64,000 nucleotides of DNA, taken from the NCBI GenBank assembly GCA_024232965.1, contig JACKQF010000010.1, forward strand, positions 49,111 through 113,110, in the 5' to 3' direction. A program made the position numbers and the translations under genes. The notes beneath the pieces were generated by a model. It did not search any database, was not told where the DNA came from, and was given only the letters and a program-made list of their open reading frames with translations. Positions 32,545 to 42,032 of the stretch are shown here, piece by piece (the first letter of the stretch is position 1; every line of letters starts with the position of its first letter). The stretch comes from Verrucomicrobiaceae bacterium (GTDB taxonomy: Bacteria; Verrucomicrobiota; Verrucomicrobiia; Verrucomicrobiales; Verrucomicrobiaceae).

Positions 32545-33288
32545 CTAGAGCTGCTTGATGCGGATGTTTCGGTAGCGGACCACGCCGTTTGCCCCGACGG
32601 CACCGCCGTGAACTTGGAGCCCGATGTGACCTTTGGCTGGGTGCACGGACTTCGGCTCGGTGTGCGTGAGAATCTGGGTGCCATTGACCCAGGTGGTGAT
32701 GGTCGGTGGATCGCCCGTGATGCGGGTGCGGATCTCATTCCACTGGCCGACCTTCCAAAAGGTCTTCCACTGCTCTGGGGTGACTGGGCATGGCTGCGCG
32801 TTTTCGTTCAGCGTGATCAGATCTGGCTGGTCCCCAAAAGTGAAATTGCGCACCCCCCGTCGCTTCCAAATGCCCTCCCCCAAGATCCCGCCGATGGTCC
32901 CTGCGGGATGGTAATCGATGAGGCATTGATAGGCCTTTCCGTCTTCCGTGCAGCGCATGAAGAGCCCGCTATCTGGGCCAAAGTCGTTGTTCATTTCCAG
33001 CGAGACTTCCACATCCCCATATTCCGCATCGGTGATTAATAGCCCGCCATTGCCCGGTGTATCCTGACTGCCGACGATGACGCCATCTTCGACGCGCCAG
33101 TGGCCACCGGTTTTGTTGCCACTGGCACGACTGTGCGGACTCTTGGCGGTGGGGTGCCAACCGGTCAGGGTGCTACCATCAAAGAGCGGCTGCCAGTCGC
33201 TGACGGACTGAGCAAAGGCGGTGGGCATACAGGCCAGCGTGAACAACTGGAGCGCAGAACGGCGGGAGACGGAGTGGGATGGGTTCAT
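32545..33288 (-). CDS. DUF1080 (3-keto-disaccharide hydrolase-type) secreted protein
   Basis: A 247-aa protein with a Tat-like signal (SRRSALQLF, cleavage near residue 27). The concanavalin-like DUF1080 domain covers the rest: WQPLFDGSTLTGWH, GHWRVEDGVIVGS, YGDVEVSLEMNNDFGPDSGLFMRC, and GHIGLQVHGGAVGANGVVRYRNIRIKQL. Several DUF1080 proteins hydrolyse 3-keto-glycosides. The start overlaps the stop of the upstream gene by four bases (ATGA), so translation is probably coupled. Confidence 0.88.
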   Translation of the reverse strand: MNPSHSVSRRSALQLFTLACMPTAFAQSVSDWQPLFDGSTLTGWHPTAKSPHSRASGNKTGGHWRVEDGVIVGSQDTPGNGGLLITDAEYGDVEVSLEMNNDFGPDSGLFMRCTEDGKAYQCLIDYHPAGTIGGILGEGIWKRRGVRNFTFGDQPDLITLNENAQPCPVTPEQWKTFWKVGQWNEIRTRITGDPPTITTWVNGTQILTHTEPKSVHPAKGHIGLQVHGGAVGANGVVRYRNIRIKQL

Positions 33289-34223
33289 GGTGTTGGAGAA
33301 AGGAGACGTAGCAAATCAGACGCGCCATCGGCAAAGCGTTTCGGGGCCTCTGCCCAGGCATCGGCGGCGGCTTTTGCGCACCGCGCTTTGGGGTCTTGAT
33401 AAGCGGCGTGAACGATTCGGCGAATCGCGTCGGCCTCGGCCAGATAAAGCGCGGCGTAGGCCTGAGTGGCGGCGTCGTTGGCTCGATGGGCCATGGCCTC
33501 GCTGTTCAGATCCATGGCGAACACGATGCAGCGCTCGCGGTTCTCGGTGTCCGCGACGGCTTGATGAAGAGTTGCTCGTTCGGTGGACCACTGGCTCGTG
33601 GCGGCCGCAAAAGCATCCTTGTCATCGACCTTGCCCAGCGCTCGCGTGATGATCTTTGCGGTCGCATCGCCACGCGTGTGGCCGGTGTCCTGGCTGGCGT
33701 AAGTTTTCCATTCTCCAGCGATCAGCTTTTGCTGCCGCTCTGCATCCAGCACCTCCCAGACTGCTCGCGCAAAGCGATACTGCGCCAGATGCTCCTGTGC
33801 GGTCCACTTCATCCGCAGTTGCATCCACCGGTCCAACTCGCTGCGCAATGCCACCGCCTCCGCATCCGCCGCCCCGACGTAACGCCACATGACTTCGTTG
33901 AACTTGCAACGCAGCGTGTTGCGCTCGTCATGCCAGCGGCTGTGGTCGGGTGTGTGTTGTTCCAAGACAGTGGCCAGCTTGCCCGTCTGCTCCGGAGTCA
34001 AGAGCTTGGCGGCGTGTTTTTTCAGTGCAAAGGCATAGCGCAAAAAGAAGGTCCCGGGATCGGGTCGTGCGAGAATCTTTGCCGCGACCTCCGGCTCTAC
34101 CTCGCCTGCCGCTGCGATTTGCGCTCGGGGTGTGAGGAAGGCTTCGACCTTGTCAGCAAGATCCTCCGCGTGAATAACAGAGCCCAGCAAAAGAGAAAGC
34201 GATGCGAGACAGAGGAGCTTCAT
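33285..34223 (-). CDS. Hypothetical secreted alpha-helical protein
   Basis: A 312-aa protein with a signal peptide (MKLLCLASLSLLLGSVIHA). The mature part is nearly all alpha-helical, rich in Ala, Glu, Arg and Gln. No family is recognised. The start at 34223 matches the signal peptide; the frame upstream is not protein-like. It is coupled to the DUF1080 gene by a 4-bp overlap, which ties it to the carbohydrate operon. Confidence 0.65.
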   Translation of the reverse strand: MKLLCLASLSLLLGSVIHAEDLADKVEAFLTPRAQIAAAGEVEPEVAAKILARPDPGTFFLRYAFALKKHAAKLLTPEQTGKLATVLEQHTPDHSRWHDERNTLRCKFNEVMWRYVGAADAEAVALRSELDRWMQLRMKWTAQEHLAQYRFARAVWEVLDAERQQKLIAGEWKTYASQDTGHTRGDATAKIITRALGKVDDKDAFAAATSQWSTERATLHQAVADTENRERCIVFAMDLNSEAMAHRANDAATQAYAALYLAEADAIRRIVHAAYQDPKARCAKAAADAWAEAPKRFADGASDLLRLLSPTP

Positions 34224-34287
34224 GGATTCAGGCGGTGCAAATTCAACGTCGTCCACGGGCCGACCTGTCAACGTGATGCAGACCTGG

Positions 34288-35691
34288 CTAGACCAAACCT
34301 CGGATGGGGGTGCCGCGCCCGAGGAGATTGAGCAGGTTCGAGGGCAAGCCGTCGATGAGCCGCGCCTGACCGACATCAATGAGGCTGTGCAAGATGGTGG
34401 CGATCAGGTCTGGGATGGTGACTGGATCATCCGCAGGCTCCCCGCCGTCTCGCGATGAGTGGCCAGTAACCTGACCCATCTGCAAGCCACCGCCATAGAT
34501 CATGAGCGGTGCCAGACCACCCCAATGATCCCGTCCGCCCTTGGCATTGATGCGCGGGGTGCGACCCATTTCACCACAGCAGACCAGCATGATCTCATCC
34601 CGCAGACCCCGCGCCTCGATGTCCTCGATCAAGGCCGACACGGCATGATCAAAAGGCCGCCCCACGTAGTCCATACCGACGGGCACTGGCGCATTGTTGG
34701 CATCGGCATGCATGTCCCAGACAAAACTGGTCGTCACCGTGACGAAGCCGCTGCCACGCTCGCAGAGTCGGCGGGCCATCAAGAGCAGCTTGCCAAGCGA
34801 TGCGGCGTTGTCTGCGTAGTGGTCGATGTTCTTCCATCGCGGATCAATGCGATCTCTCGGCAACAGCGATGCGGTATCGTAGCGCGCAATGGTTCGCGGA
34901 TCTTCTTTGGAGAGATCAAAGGCATCGGAGATCCCACGGCGCAAAACATCAAAGGCCAACTGCTCTTGGCCGCTCATGCTATCGACACCGGGATCGATGT
35001 CGAGTTGGTGCTTCCAGCCATCCAGGCTGTGCAGCAATTGACGGCGATCATCCATGCGGCGCATGGGCATGGACAGCGTGAGGTCTGCCTGCGCGCCATC
35101 GCCGGAGCCTGGGACAAAGGGACGAAAGGCAGAGCCCATCTCGCCGCTGGAGGTAAAGTCGCCAAACTTCAAAAACGCTGGCATGCACTGCGGGGCAACG
35201 GCGCGGGGAAACAGAGCGACGTTGGTGGGCATCGCTGTGGTGCGGTTCAGCGGACCAGCGATGCGGCTATAGAGCGAACCCACATTCGCTTTCAGCGTCT
35301 CTTTGCCGACGATGGTCTTGATGTCGTGCACTCCATCGCCCGTGACGAAAGACCGCACGATGCTGAACTTGTCTGCGAGTCGTGCGAGCTTTTCAAAGGT
35401 GCTGCCAAAAGTGACGCCGGGCAGAGTTGTTTTAATTTCGCCGGTAGTGCTGCGGATCTCTGCCGCGGCGTCCATCTTGGGGTCAAAGGTCTCGAACTGC
35501 GAGGGACCTCCATGCATGAAGAGAAAGATGACGGACTTGTCCTTCAAAGCGGGATTGCCCTTCTTCGTTGCGGCCTGAAGGCTTAGCATGTCCGCCAAGG
35601 TCAGCCCACCCAATCCCAAACCACCGACGCGCAAAAACTCACGCCGCCCGAGTCGGGAGGTGCTGGTTCCGCTGTTCAAGGGGCTTAGCAT
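34288..35691 (-). CDS. DUF1501 protein, Tat-exported
   Basis: A 467-aa protein with a Tat signal (LGRREFLRVGGLGLGGL). DUF1501 belongs to the alkaline phosphatase/sulfatase-like fold. Typical motifs are VIFLFMHGGPSQFETFDPK, LLLMARRLCERGSGFVTV, and VCCGEMGRTPRIN followed by GRDHWG. Such proteins pair with DUF1553 proteins in planctomycetes and verrucomicrobia; no partner is adjacent here. The enzymatic role is not established. It lies between the sialidase/SGNH gene (59 bp) and the helical protein gene (64 bp). Confidence 0.88.
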   Translation of the reverse strand: MLSPLNSGTSTSRLGRREFLRVGGLGLGGLTLADMLSLQAATKKGNPALKDKSVIFLFMHGGPSQFETFDPKMDAAAEIRSTTGEIKTTLPGVTFGSTFEKLARLADKFSIVRSFVTGDGVHDIKTIVGKETLKANVGSLYSRIAGPLNRTTAMPTNVALFPRAVAPQCMPAFLKFGDFTSSGEMGSAFRPFVPGSGDGAQADLTLSMPMRRMDDRRQLLHSLDGWKHQLDIDPGVDSMSGQEQLAFDVLRRGISDAFDLSKEDPRTIARYDTASLLPRDRIDPRWKNIDHYADNAASLGKLLLMARRLCERGSGFVTVTTSFVWDMHADANNAPVPVGMDYVGRPFDHAVSALIEDIEARGLRDEIMLVCCGEMGRTPRINAKGGRDHWGGLAPLMIYGGGLQMGQVTGHSSRDGGEPADDPVTIPDLIATILHSLIDVGQARLIDGLPSNLLNLLGRGTPIRGLV

Positions 35692-35750
35692 GGCCGGGAG
35701 AATACGACCGCTGCGGGTGCGTGTTTGCTTTTTAGCGGACAGGGTGGCGG

Positions 35751-37511
35751 CTACCGCGCCGCGTCGCGGATCGCCGGGAGGAGAAGCTCGCTGACCAATT
35801 GGTGCCCGAGATCTGACGGATGCATGCCATCGAGCAGCAGCTTATCGACGGTCGTTTTATGCTGAGTGGCAAAGGCAGGATAAGCGGCGCGCACATCGAC
35901 GAGTGGCACTGCCAGTTCCTTGGCCAAGGCGCGCAGGGCGTCATTGTAGGCGACGAGTCGTGCGGATTCGAATCCATCTTCTGTCTCTGGATTGTACGGG
36001 GGCTTGCCATAGAGCTCGCGCAGCTTGGAGGTCCAGCGCACGGGATTGGTGGTCATGAGGATGACCTTGGCTTTGTGTTCGCGCGCGGTGCTGATCAGCT
36101 TCCGCAGGTTGGCGATGTATTCGACGAGCGGCACACGCGACTCTGTGACCGGCGGATTTTTCCACACATCGATGGCGGCGTCATTGATGCCGAACTGCAT
36201 GACGATGAGCTTGGGCTGGTAACGCAACACGTCTTTGTCAAAACGCTTCAAGGCATCCCGCGTTGTGTTGCCCCCGATGCCCGCATTGTGCACGGTGAGG
36301 CTTGAGCCGATGCTTTGCAGGGCTTCATCGATGCGCACCGAATACACCTTTTGCACGGCACCATCGCGGAAGGCCGTGGTGGAATCGCCGAACATCACGA
36401 TGCCGTTGGGCTTGGGCTGCGGTGCGGGTGGTGGTTGGTAGATGGGGATCTCGCCAGCAGCCAGATCGCCGGCGTTGATCTTCATCCGCAGTCCGCCTTG
36501 CATCGTGGTGATCCAAAATTCACCGGGACGGCGCTCATACAGATACGGGTAAGAGACGCGACCCCCACCGCTGTAGTTGGCAGCGACGATGACGGGCTTT
36601 GACCAGGTCTTTGCCTCATCCGTGGAGAAGGCCAGCGAGAGTTCAGCGCGCGAGGTGTGATTGTCCGGACGATGGCGCGGCGGCGCATTCCATAGCAGGG
36701 CGATGCGGCCATCCGCGAGACGCATCATTTGCGGGCAGCAGGTCACGGAGGGAATCGTAGATGGCTTCAGCCCCGTCCACTTCAAACCATCCTGTGAAGT
36801 AGCCTCCCACAGAAAGCCCGACTCCGTGCGCAGCAGCAAATAAAGCGAACCATCAGCCCGCTCCACGACGCTGCCTTCGATGGAACCTGCGTGATCGTGG
36901 GAGCCGATGCCGTAGTCCAGCACGTCGCCGCGTTGCCAGCTCTGCCCGAGATCATCCGAGACCCACATCACCGTCGCATGACGCCACTCTGGGATGATCT
37001 CCTGCCCGACCAAAACGATGCGACCGCTGCGCATCTGAATCAGCGAATGAATGCAACCACACCAGGGATCGCTGAGCTTCACGGGGAGCTCCCAAGTTTT
37101 GCCATCATCCGTGCTACGGCAGGTATAAGTCGGCAGCACAAAGTCCTTCCAGCTCACACTCTTTTCCCCCCAATGCCAGCCCTTCGGCGTGGCGCGCTCT
37201 GCCCCATTCATCCAGGCAGAAATGATGACGCCTTCCCGAGTTCGCAGCAGAGCGCGTTCATTGCTGACGGCGAATTTGGTGGGCTCCGCAAACAAAGGGG
37301 TGCTCGTCCAGGTGCGACCTTCATCCATGCTGCGCAGTGCGTTTTTGCTATCGGTGCAAAGCACACCGCCGTCTGCGGTGGTGACAAACGGACCTTGATG
37401 CGTGTGCGGTAGCGGCGACCCCTTCGGATGCAAGATGGGTGCCGTCTCCGCATTGGCATTCACAGCGGAGGTAACACAACAGGCAATGGCGAGGACGTGG
37501 CGCAGCTTCAT
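35751..37511 (-). CDS. Sialidase-like / SGNH hydrolase fusion, secreted
   Basis: A 586-aa two-domain protein with a signal peptide (ending NANA-E). Residues about 25-355 form a beta-propeller of the exo-sialidase (BNR) type with Asp boxes SMDEGRTWT and CRSTDDGKTW. Residues about 368-586 are an SGNH/GDSL esterase: nucleophile Ser377 in FGDST, GGN block at 413-415, GIND at 441-444, and D561-x-x-H564. One chain could remove glycosyl and acyl groups. The ATG at 37511 gives the signal peptide. It is the first gene of the minus-strand operon and divergent from the DUF1080-sulfatase set. Confidence 0.87.
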   Translation of the reverse strand: MKLRHVLAIACCVTSAVNANAETAPILHPKGSPLPHTHQGPFVTTADGGVLCTDSKNALRSMDEGRTWTSTPLFAEPTKFAVSNERALLRTREGVIISAWMNGAERATPKGWHWGEKSVSWKDFVLPTYTCRSTDDGKTWELPVKLSDPWCGCIHSLIQMRSGRIVLVGQEIIPEWRHATVMWVSDDLGQSWQRGDVLDYGIGSHDHAGSIEGSVVERADGSLYLLLRTESGFLWEATSQDGLKWTGLKPSTIPSVTCCPQMMRLADGRIALLWNAPPRHRPDNHTSRAELSLAFSTDEAKTWSKPVIVAANYSGGGRVSYPYLYERRPGEFWITTMQGGLRMKINAGDLAAGEIPIYQPPPAPQPKPNGIVMFGDSTTAFRDGAVQKVYSVRIDEALQSIGSSLTVHNAGIGGNTTRDALKRFDKDVLRYQPKLIVMQFGINDAAIDVWKNPPVTESRVPLVEYIANLRKLISTAREHKAKVILMTTNPVRWTSKLRELYGKPPYNPETEDGFESARLVAYNDALRALAKELAVPLVDVRAAYPAFATQHKTTVDKLLLDGMHPSDLGHQLVSELLLPAIRDAAR

Positions 37512-37615
37512 GGTCTGATCACTACGTGCCCAACGAGTGAATCTTTGGCATCGCGGAAATTGTTGCCTTGCGGCGGCGTAGTTTACTGCTCCACCAACCC
37601 ACACTTTTGAATTCC

Positions 37616-38341
37616 ATGCTGCGTTCTCTCCTCATCACCGCCCTTGCAGTCTCCAGTCTCAACGCCGCAGATCCTGCGCCGCCAGAAGGCTTCCGCGCCT
37701 TGTTCAATGGCAAAGACCTAACGGGCTGGTATGGGCTGAATCCACACTCCGTCGTAAAACTACAGGGCGAAAAGAAAGAAGCCGCACTGAAGACGATGCG
37801 TGATGAATTCGCGCAGCATTGGAAGGTGGAGAACGGTGAGCTGGTCAACGTCGGCACCGGTCCCTATGCGACGACTGACGAAGAATTCGGCGACATCGAA
37901 TTGCTGATCGAATACAAAACCGTGCCGCATGCTGACAGCGGCATCTACCTGCGCGGCACGCCGCAGGTGCAGATCTGGGACAACACACAGGTCTTTGATC
38001 CGAAGAAGCCAGATCGCAAGCCGCACCTCGGCTCCGGTGGTCTTTTCAACAACACTCCCAACACACCAGGGCGCGACCCCGCCGTGGTCGCAGACAAACC
38101 GTTTGGCGAGTGGAACACCTTCCGCATTCGTCAGATCGGCGCAAAGACTTGGGTCTGGCTCAATGACAAAGTCGTCGTCGATGGTGCCGTGATGGAGAAC
38201 TACTGGGACCGCACTCAACCATTGCCAGCGAAAGGCCCGATCATGCTGCAAACCCACGGCGGCGAGATCCGCTGGCGGAATCTGTTTGTGCGTGAGATCG
38301 GTGCTGAGGAAGCACAGAAGATTCTCAGCGCAGGCAAATAG
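37616..38341 (+). CDS. DUF1080 (3-keto-disaccharide hydrolase-type) secreted protein
   Basis: A 241-aa protein with signal peptide MLRSLLITALAVSSLNA. DUF1080 motifs: GFRALFNGKDLTGWYG, FAQHWKVENGELVNVG, FGDIELLIEYKTVPHADSGIYLRGTPQVQIWD and GPIMLQTHGGEIRWRNLFVREI. It heads the plus-strand half of the carbohydrate block, 104 bp from the divergent sialidase/SGNH gene and 45 bp before the sulfatase. It is only distantly similar to the DUF1080 protein at 32545. Confidence 0.9.
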   Translation: MLRSLLITALAVSSLNAADPAPPEGFRALFNGKDLTGWYGLNPHSVVKLQGEKKEAALKTMRDEFAQHWKVENGELVNVGTGPYATTDEEFGDIELLIEYKTVPHADSGIYLRGTPQVQIWDNTQVFDPKKPDRKPHLGSGGLFNNTPNTPGRDPAVVADKPFGEWNTFRIRQIGAKTWVWLNDKVVVDGAVMENYWDRTQPLPAKGPIMLQTHGGEIRWRNLFVREIGAEEAQKILSAGK

Positions 38342-38386
38342 AGGTGCAAGACTTGGGTCGGGCGCTTCGTCAACAGGGGACGTTTT

Positions 38387-39907
38387 ATGAATCCTCTGCG
38401 CCTGCTCTTCCCCCTGCTCACTCTCGCCGCGACTGTTCCAGCGCTGCATGCTGAAAACGCCAAGCCGAACATCATCTTGGTGATGCCAGATGATGTCGGT
38501 TATGGCGACTACGCTTGTCTGGGGAATCCCATCATCAAAACACCCGTGGCCGATGCCTTGTGGAAGGAAAGCGTGCGCTTCACGCACTTCCACGTCAGTC
38601 CCACCTGCTCCCCCACACGATCCGCGATCATGACGGGTCGGCATGAATTTCGCAACGGTGTCACCCACACAATTTTGGAGCGCGAGCGTCTCGCGCTGAG
38701 TGCCACAACGCTACCGCAGGTGCTCAAGACGGTGGGTTATACCTCCGGCATTTTTGGCAAGTGGCACCTCGGCGATGAAGACGAATACCAGCCCGGTGCA
38801 CGCGGCTTTGATGAAGTCTACATCCACGGCGCAGGTGGCATTGGCCAGACCTATCCTGGGTCTTGCGGCGATGCACCTGGCAACATGTATTTTGATCCCG
38901 CCATCCGTCACAACGGTAAGTTTGAAAAGACCAAAGGCTACTGCACCGATCTGTTCTTTGGCCAAGCCACGAAGTGGATGGATGAGCAGGTGAAGGCTGG
39001 GAAGCCCTTCTTCACCTATCTGCCACTGAACGCCGCGCATGGGCCACTGCAAGTCGCGGACGAATACTTCAATCGTCACAAGGGCCAAGTGCCCGACGAT
39101 GTTGCGAAGTTTTATGGCATGATCGAGAACCTCGACGAAAACTTGGGTCGTCTCTTGGAACAACTCAAAACATGGGGTATCGCCGACAACACGCTGGTGA
39201 TCTTCATGACGGACAATGGCTCTGCCACAGGGTGGAAGACCTTCAATGCCGGGATGCGCGCGGGCAAAGGGCAGCCATATCAGGGCGGGCATCGCGTGCC
39301 GTCGTTCTGGCGCTGGCCAGCAGGTTTCAAAGGGGGCGTGGACTGTGATTTGCTGAGCGGTCACATCGATATCCTACCGACGTTGATGGACATCGCCGGC
39401 GCCGAAGCAACTCCAGCACTCAAGTCGCAGATCGAAGGTCGCAGCCTCTTACCGCAGCTCAAAGATCCTGCGACACCCGCAGCCCCACGCTACTGGGTCA
39501 CGCACGTCGGTCGCTGGAATGAGGGTCAGCGAGAGCAAGGCAAGTTCCGCCAGTGCGCCATCCAAGATCAACGCTACACGCTCGTCAACAACAGCGAGCT
39601 CTACGACCTCGACAACGACCCAGGCGAGACGAAGAACCTGATCGAGCTGAAGCCAGAGATTGTCACTGCCATGCGCGCTGCCTACGACCAGTGGTGGACC
39701 GAGGTGGTGCCGATGATGGTGAATGAAGGCGTCATGGGGCCCAAGATCAATCCTTTCAAAGCCGCCTACTGGGCGCAATTCGGCGGTGGTCCAACGCCCG
39801 AGCTCCTGCGTCAAATGGACCCCGAAGGCAAAAAGACCTGGGGCACCGCTGCCAAAGGAAAGGGCAAGGGCAAAGGAAAAGGCAAGGGCGCGAAGCCGCT
39901 GCCGTGA
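38387..39907 (+). CDS. Secreted type I sulfatase (arylsulfatase family)
   Basis: A 506-aa sulfatase with a signal peptide (about residues 1-22). Asp35-Asp36 (MPDDVGYGD) and the distal FMTDNG bind metal, and C74-S-P-T-R78 is the formylglycine site, followed by TGR. KWHLGD is the usual lysine/histidine motif. The C-terminus is a Gly/Lys stretch (KGKGKGKGAK), unusual for the family and perhaps involved in retention at an anionic surface. Maturation needs a formylglycine-generating enzyme encoded elsewhere. Confidence 0.93.
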   Translation: MNPLRLLFPLLTLAATVPALHAENAKPNIILVMPDDVGYGDYACLGNPIIKTPVADALWKESVRFTHFHVSPTCSPTRSAIMTGRHEFRNGVTHTILERERLALSATTLPQVLKTVGYTSGIFGKWHLGDEDEYQPGARGFDEVYIHGAGGIGQTYPGSCGDAPGNMYFDPAIRHNGKFEKTKGYCTDLFFGQATKWMDEQVKAGKPFFTYLPLNAAHGPLQVADEYFNRHKGQVPDDVAKFYGMIENLDENLGRLLEQLKTWGIADNTLVIFMTDNGSATGWKTFNAGMRAGKGQPYQGGHRVPSFWRWPAGFKGGVDCDLLSGHIDILPTLMDIAGAEATPALKSQIEGRSLLPQLKDPATPAAPRYWVTHVGRWNEGQREQGKFRQCAIQDQRYTLVNNSELYDLDNDPGETKNLIELKPEIVTAMRAAYDQWWTEVVPMMVNEGVMGPKINPFKAAYWAQFGGGPTPELLRQMDPEGKKTWGTAAKGKGKGKGKGKGAKPLP

Positions 39908-39964
39908 TTGCCATCACCCGAGCGGTGTGTTAGTCTTTGCTGTTGCCGCCGAGTGTTAGCTATC

Positions 39965-40570
39965 ATGGCCTTACTCCTCAAACCCGTCTCTTGGAAACGT
40001 ATGAACGACGCCGTTGAAAAAGTGCGCCAGCGGTTGCTGCGTGTCGCAGCAACACTCAAGACTGCAGGTGTCCCTTATGCTGTTGTTGGTGGCAACGCCG
40101 TTGCAGCTTGGGTTTCAAGAGTGGACGAAAGCGCGGTCCGTAATACCCGTGATGTCGATATCCTTTTGCGCCGCAGCGATCTTCCACAAGCGATTGAGGC
40201 GATGCGAGCCGCAGGCTTTGTGCATCGGCAGGTAAGCTCGCTGGGCAAGGCAGGCCACATGGATGTGTTTCTAGAAGGGCCCGAGGCCAAGGTGCGTGAC
40301 GCGGTTCATATCGTTTTTGCAGGCGAACGAACGCTGCCCGACAGCCCGGCAGAAAATGCAGGCATTGAGGAGGCAGAAGAGGCCGATGAATTCATGCTCG
40401 TGACGCTGGATGCTCTGGTGCGAATGAAACTGGCGGCATGGCGCGACAAAGACCGGATGCATCTGCGGGATCTCATTGACGTTGGGCTATTGGAGGAAAC
40501 CCAGGTCGGTCTTCTGCCCTCTCCTCTCAACAATCGATTGCAGTTCCTTTTCGATAACCCTGATTCCTAA
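39965..40570 (+). CDS. Nucleotidyltransferase-like protein (MNT fold)
   Basis: A 201-aa protein. GVPYAVVGGNAVAAW, followed by TRDVDILLRRSDL, is the GG...DxD pattern of the minimal nucleotidyltransferase fold, found in aminoglycoside-nucleotidyltransferase-like and AbiEii-type toxin proteins. ATG 39965 and ATG 40001 are both possible starts. It is oddly placed, between a sulfatase (57 bp) and a PhoD-like phosphatase (10 bp), with no antitoxin-like partner next to it. Its role in the carbohydrate block is unclear. Confidence 0.7.
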   Translation: MALLLKPVSWKRMNDAVEKVRQRLLRVAATLKTAGVPYAVVGGNAVAAWVSRVDESAVRNTRDVDILLRRSDLPQAIEAMRAAGFVHRQVSSLGKAGHMDVFLEGPEAKVRDAVHIVFAGERTLPDSPAENAGIEEAEEADEFMLVTLDALVRMKLAAWRDKDRMHLRDLIDVGLLEETQVGLLPSPLNNRLQFLFDNPDS

Positions 40571-40580
40571 CCCAACCCCA

Positions 40581-42026
40581 ATGCCCTCGAAAACTCTCTC
40601 CCGCCGCCGTTTCATCCATGGCACTGCCGCAACAGCCATCGCCGCCAATCCTTTGCTGCGTGCCGCGGCGGAGGGCACCCTGCATCAGGCGACCGGAACG
40701 CGTGTCGGCGAAATCACGGACACGTCCGCGATCGTCTGGACGCGTCTCACCAAGCATGCCCAGCGCAACAATGAGGGCATCGTCTTTGCGGGAAAAGGCA
40801 ATCGCAAAAAGGATGCTGCGGTGACCGTGCCTGTCGAACAGATCGAAGGTGCCTGCCCAGGGATGGCTGGCAGCGTGCGTCTGCGTTATGGATTGAAGGA
40901 GGACTTGAGCGACGCCATCGAATCGCCATGGGTGGAGGTGACGGAGGCGACCGATTTCATTCATCATTTTGATCTCAAGGATCTGAAGGCCGATGCCACC
41001 TACTATTACGCGAGTCAGACACGCGATGACGCTGGCTCAGTGCACCCTGAATTTCGCGGCCAATTCTTCACCGCGCCGCAGCCCCAGTCGCCCAGCCAAT
41101 TCAACTTCTGCGTGATGACCTGTCAGGGTTATCCTGATCGCGATCATGTGGATGGCCATCCGATCTATCCTTCCATGCTGGCGCTGAAGCCGAAGTTCGT
41201 GACGATGACGGGCGATCTCGTCTATTACGATAGCAACGCCCCGCGCGCCGTCAGCCCTGCGCTTGCGCGTCTGCATTGGGAGCGGATGTTCAGTCTGCCG
41301 CGCATCGTCGAGATGATGCGCAATGCCGGGAGCTATTGGCTCAAGGATGACCACGACACGGTGGATAACGACTGCTATCCGGGGATGAACGCTGGCGAGC
41401 TTTCGTTTGCGGAGGGCATCGAGATCTTCCACCAACAAGCACCGCTCGGCAAAGAGGCGTATCGCACGTTTCGTTGGGGTCGGGATTTGCAGATCTGGTT
41501 CACAGAGGGTCGAGACTTTCGATCCCCCAACAAGATGGCAGACGGTCCTGATAAAACGATCTGGGGCGCTGAACAGAAGGCTTGGTTCAAGAGGACCGTG
41601 GCAGAGAGTGATGCGACCTGGAAGCTGCTGATCAGCCCTACGCCCTTGGTCGGTCCTGATCGCGCGAACAAGCATGACAACCACTCCAATGACAACTTTG
41701 CCCACGAAGGCAATGAATTGCGCGAGTGGATCAAGGCCAACGTGCCGGACAATTTCTTCGTCGTTTGTGGCGATCGCCACTGGCAATACCATTCCGTGCA
41801 TCCAACGACGGGCGTGCAGGAGTTCAGCGTCGGCGCTGCCAGCGATTCCCACGCAGGGGGCACGCCTGGCGAAGACAAGACCATCCACCGTTATCATCGC
41901 GTGAAAGGTGGCTTCCTGAATGTGGCGCTGAAACGTGAAGCTGCGGAGAGCGTCATCGCCTTCCAGCTTCGCGATGTCGATGGCGTCGTCGGTTACGAGG
42001 CCAAGTTCCGCCGCGCCGTGGGCTGA
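40581..42026 (+). CDS. PhoD-like alkaline phosphatase / phosphodiesterase
   Basis: A 481-aa protein with a Tat signal (SRRRFIHGTAATAIA). The N-terminal beta domain (residues about 35-160: GEITDTSAIVWTRLT, TYYYASQT) precedes the metallophosphoesterase domain with MTCQGYPDRD, MTGDLVYYDS, KDDHDTVDND, and VCGDRHWQYHS, which are the metal ligands of the PhoD class. It would release phosphate from esters or diesters outside the cytoplasm. It starts 10 bp after the nucleotidyltransferase-like gene and converges on the second DUF1501 gene. Confidence 0.88.
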   Translation: MPSKTLSRRRFIHGTAATAIAANPLLRAAAEGTLHQATGTRVGEITDTSAIVWTRLTKHAQRNNEGIVFAGKGNRKKDAAVTVPVEQIEGACPGMAGSVRLRYGLKEDLSDAIESPWVEVTEATDFIHHFDLKDLKADATYYYASQTRDDAGSVHPEFRGQFFTAPQPQSPSQFNFCVMTCQGYPDRDHVDGHPIYPSMLALKPKFVTMTGDLVYYDSNAPRAVSPALARLHWERMFSLPRIVEMMRNAGSYWLKDDHDTVDNDCYPGMNAGELSFAEGIEIFHQQAPLGKEAYRTFRWGRDLQIWFTEGRDFRSPNKMADGPDKTIWGAEQKAWFKRTVAESDATWKLLISPTPLVGPDRANKHDNHSNDNFAHEGNELREWIKANVPDNFFVVCGDRHWQYHSVHPTTGVQEFSVGAASDSHAGGTPGEDKTIHRYHRVKGGFLNVALKREAAESVIAFQLRDVDGVVGYEAKFRRAVG

Positions 42027-42032
42027 TCCCGT

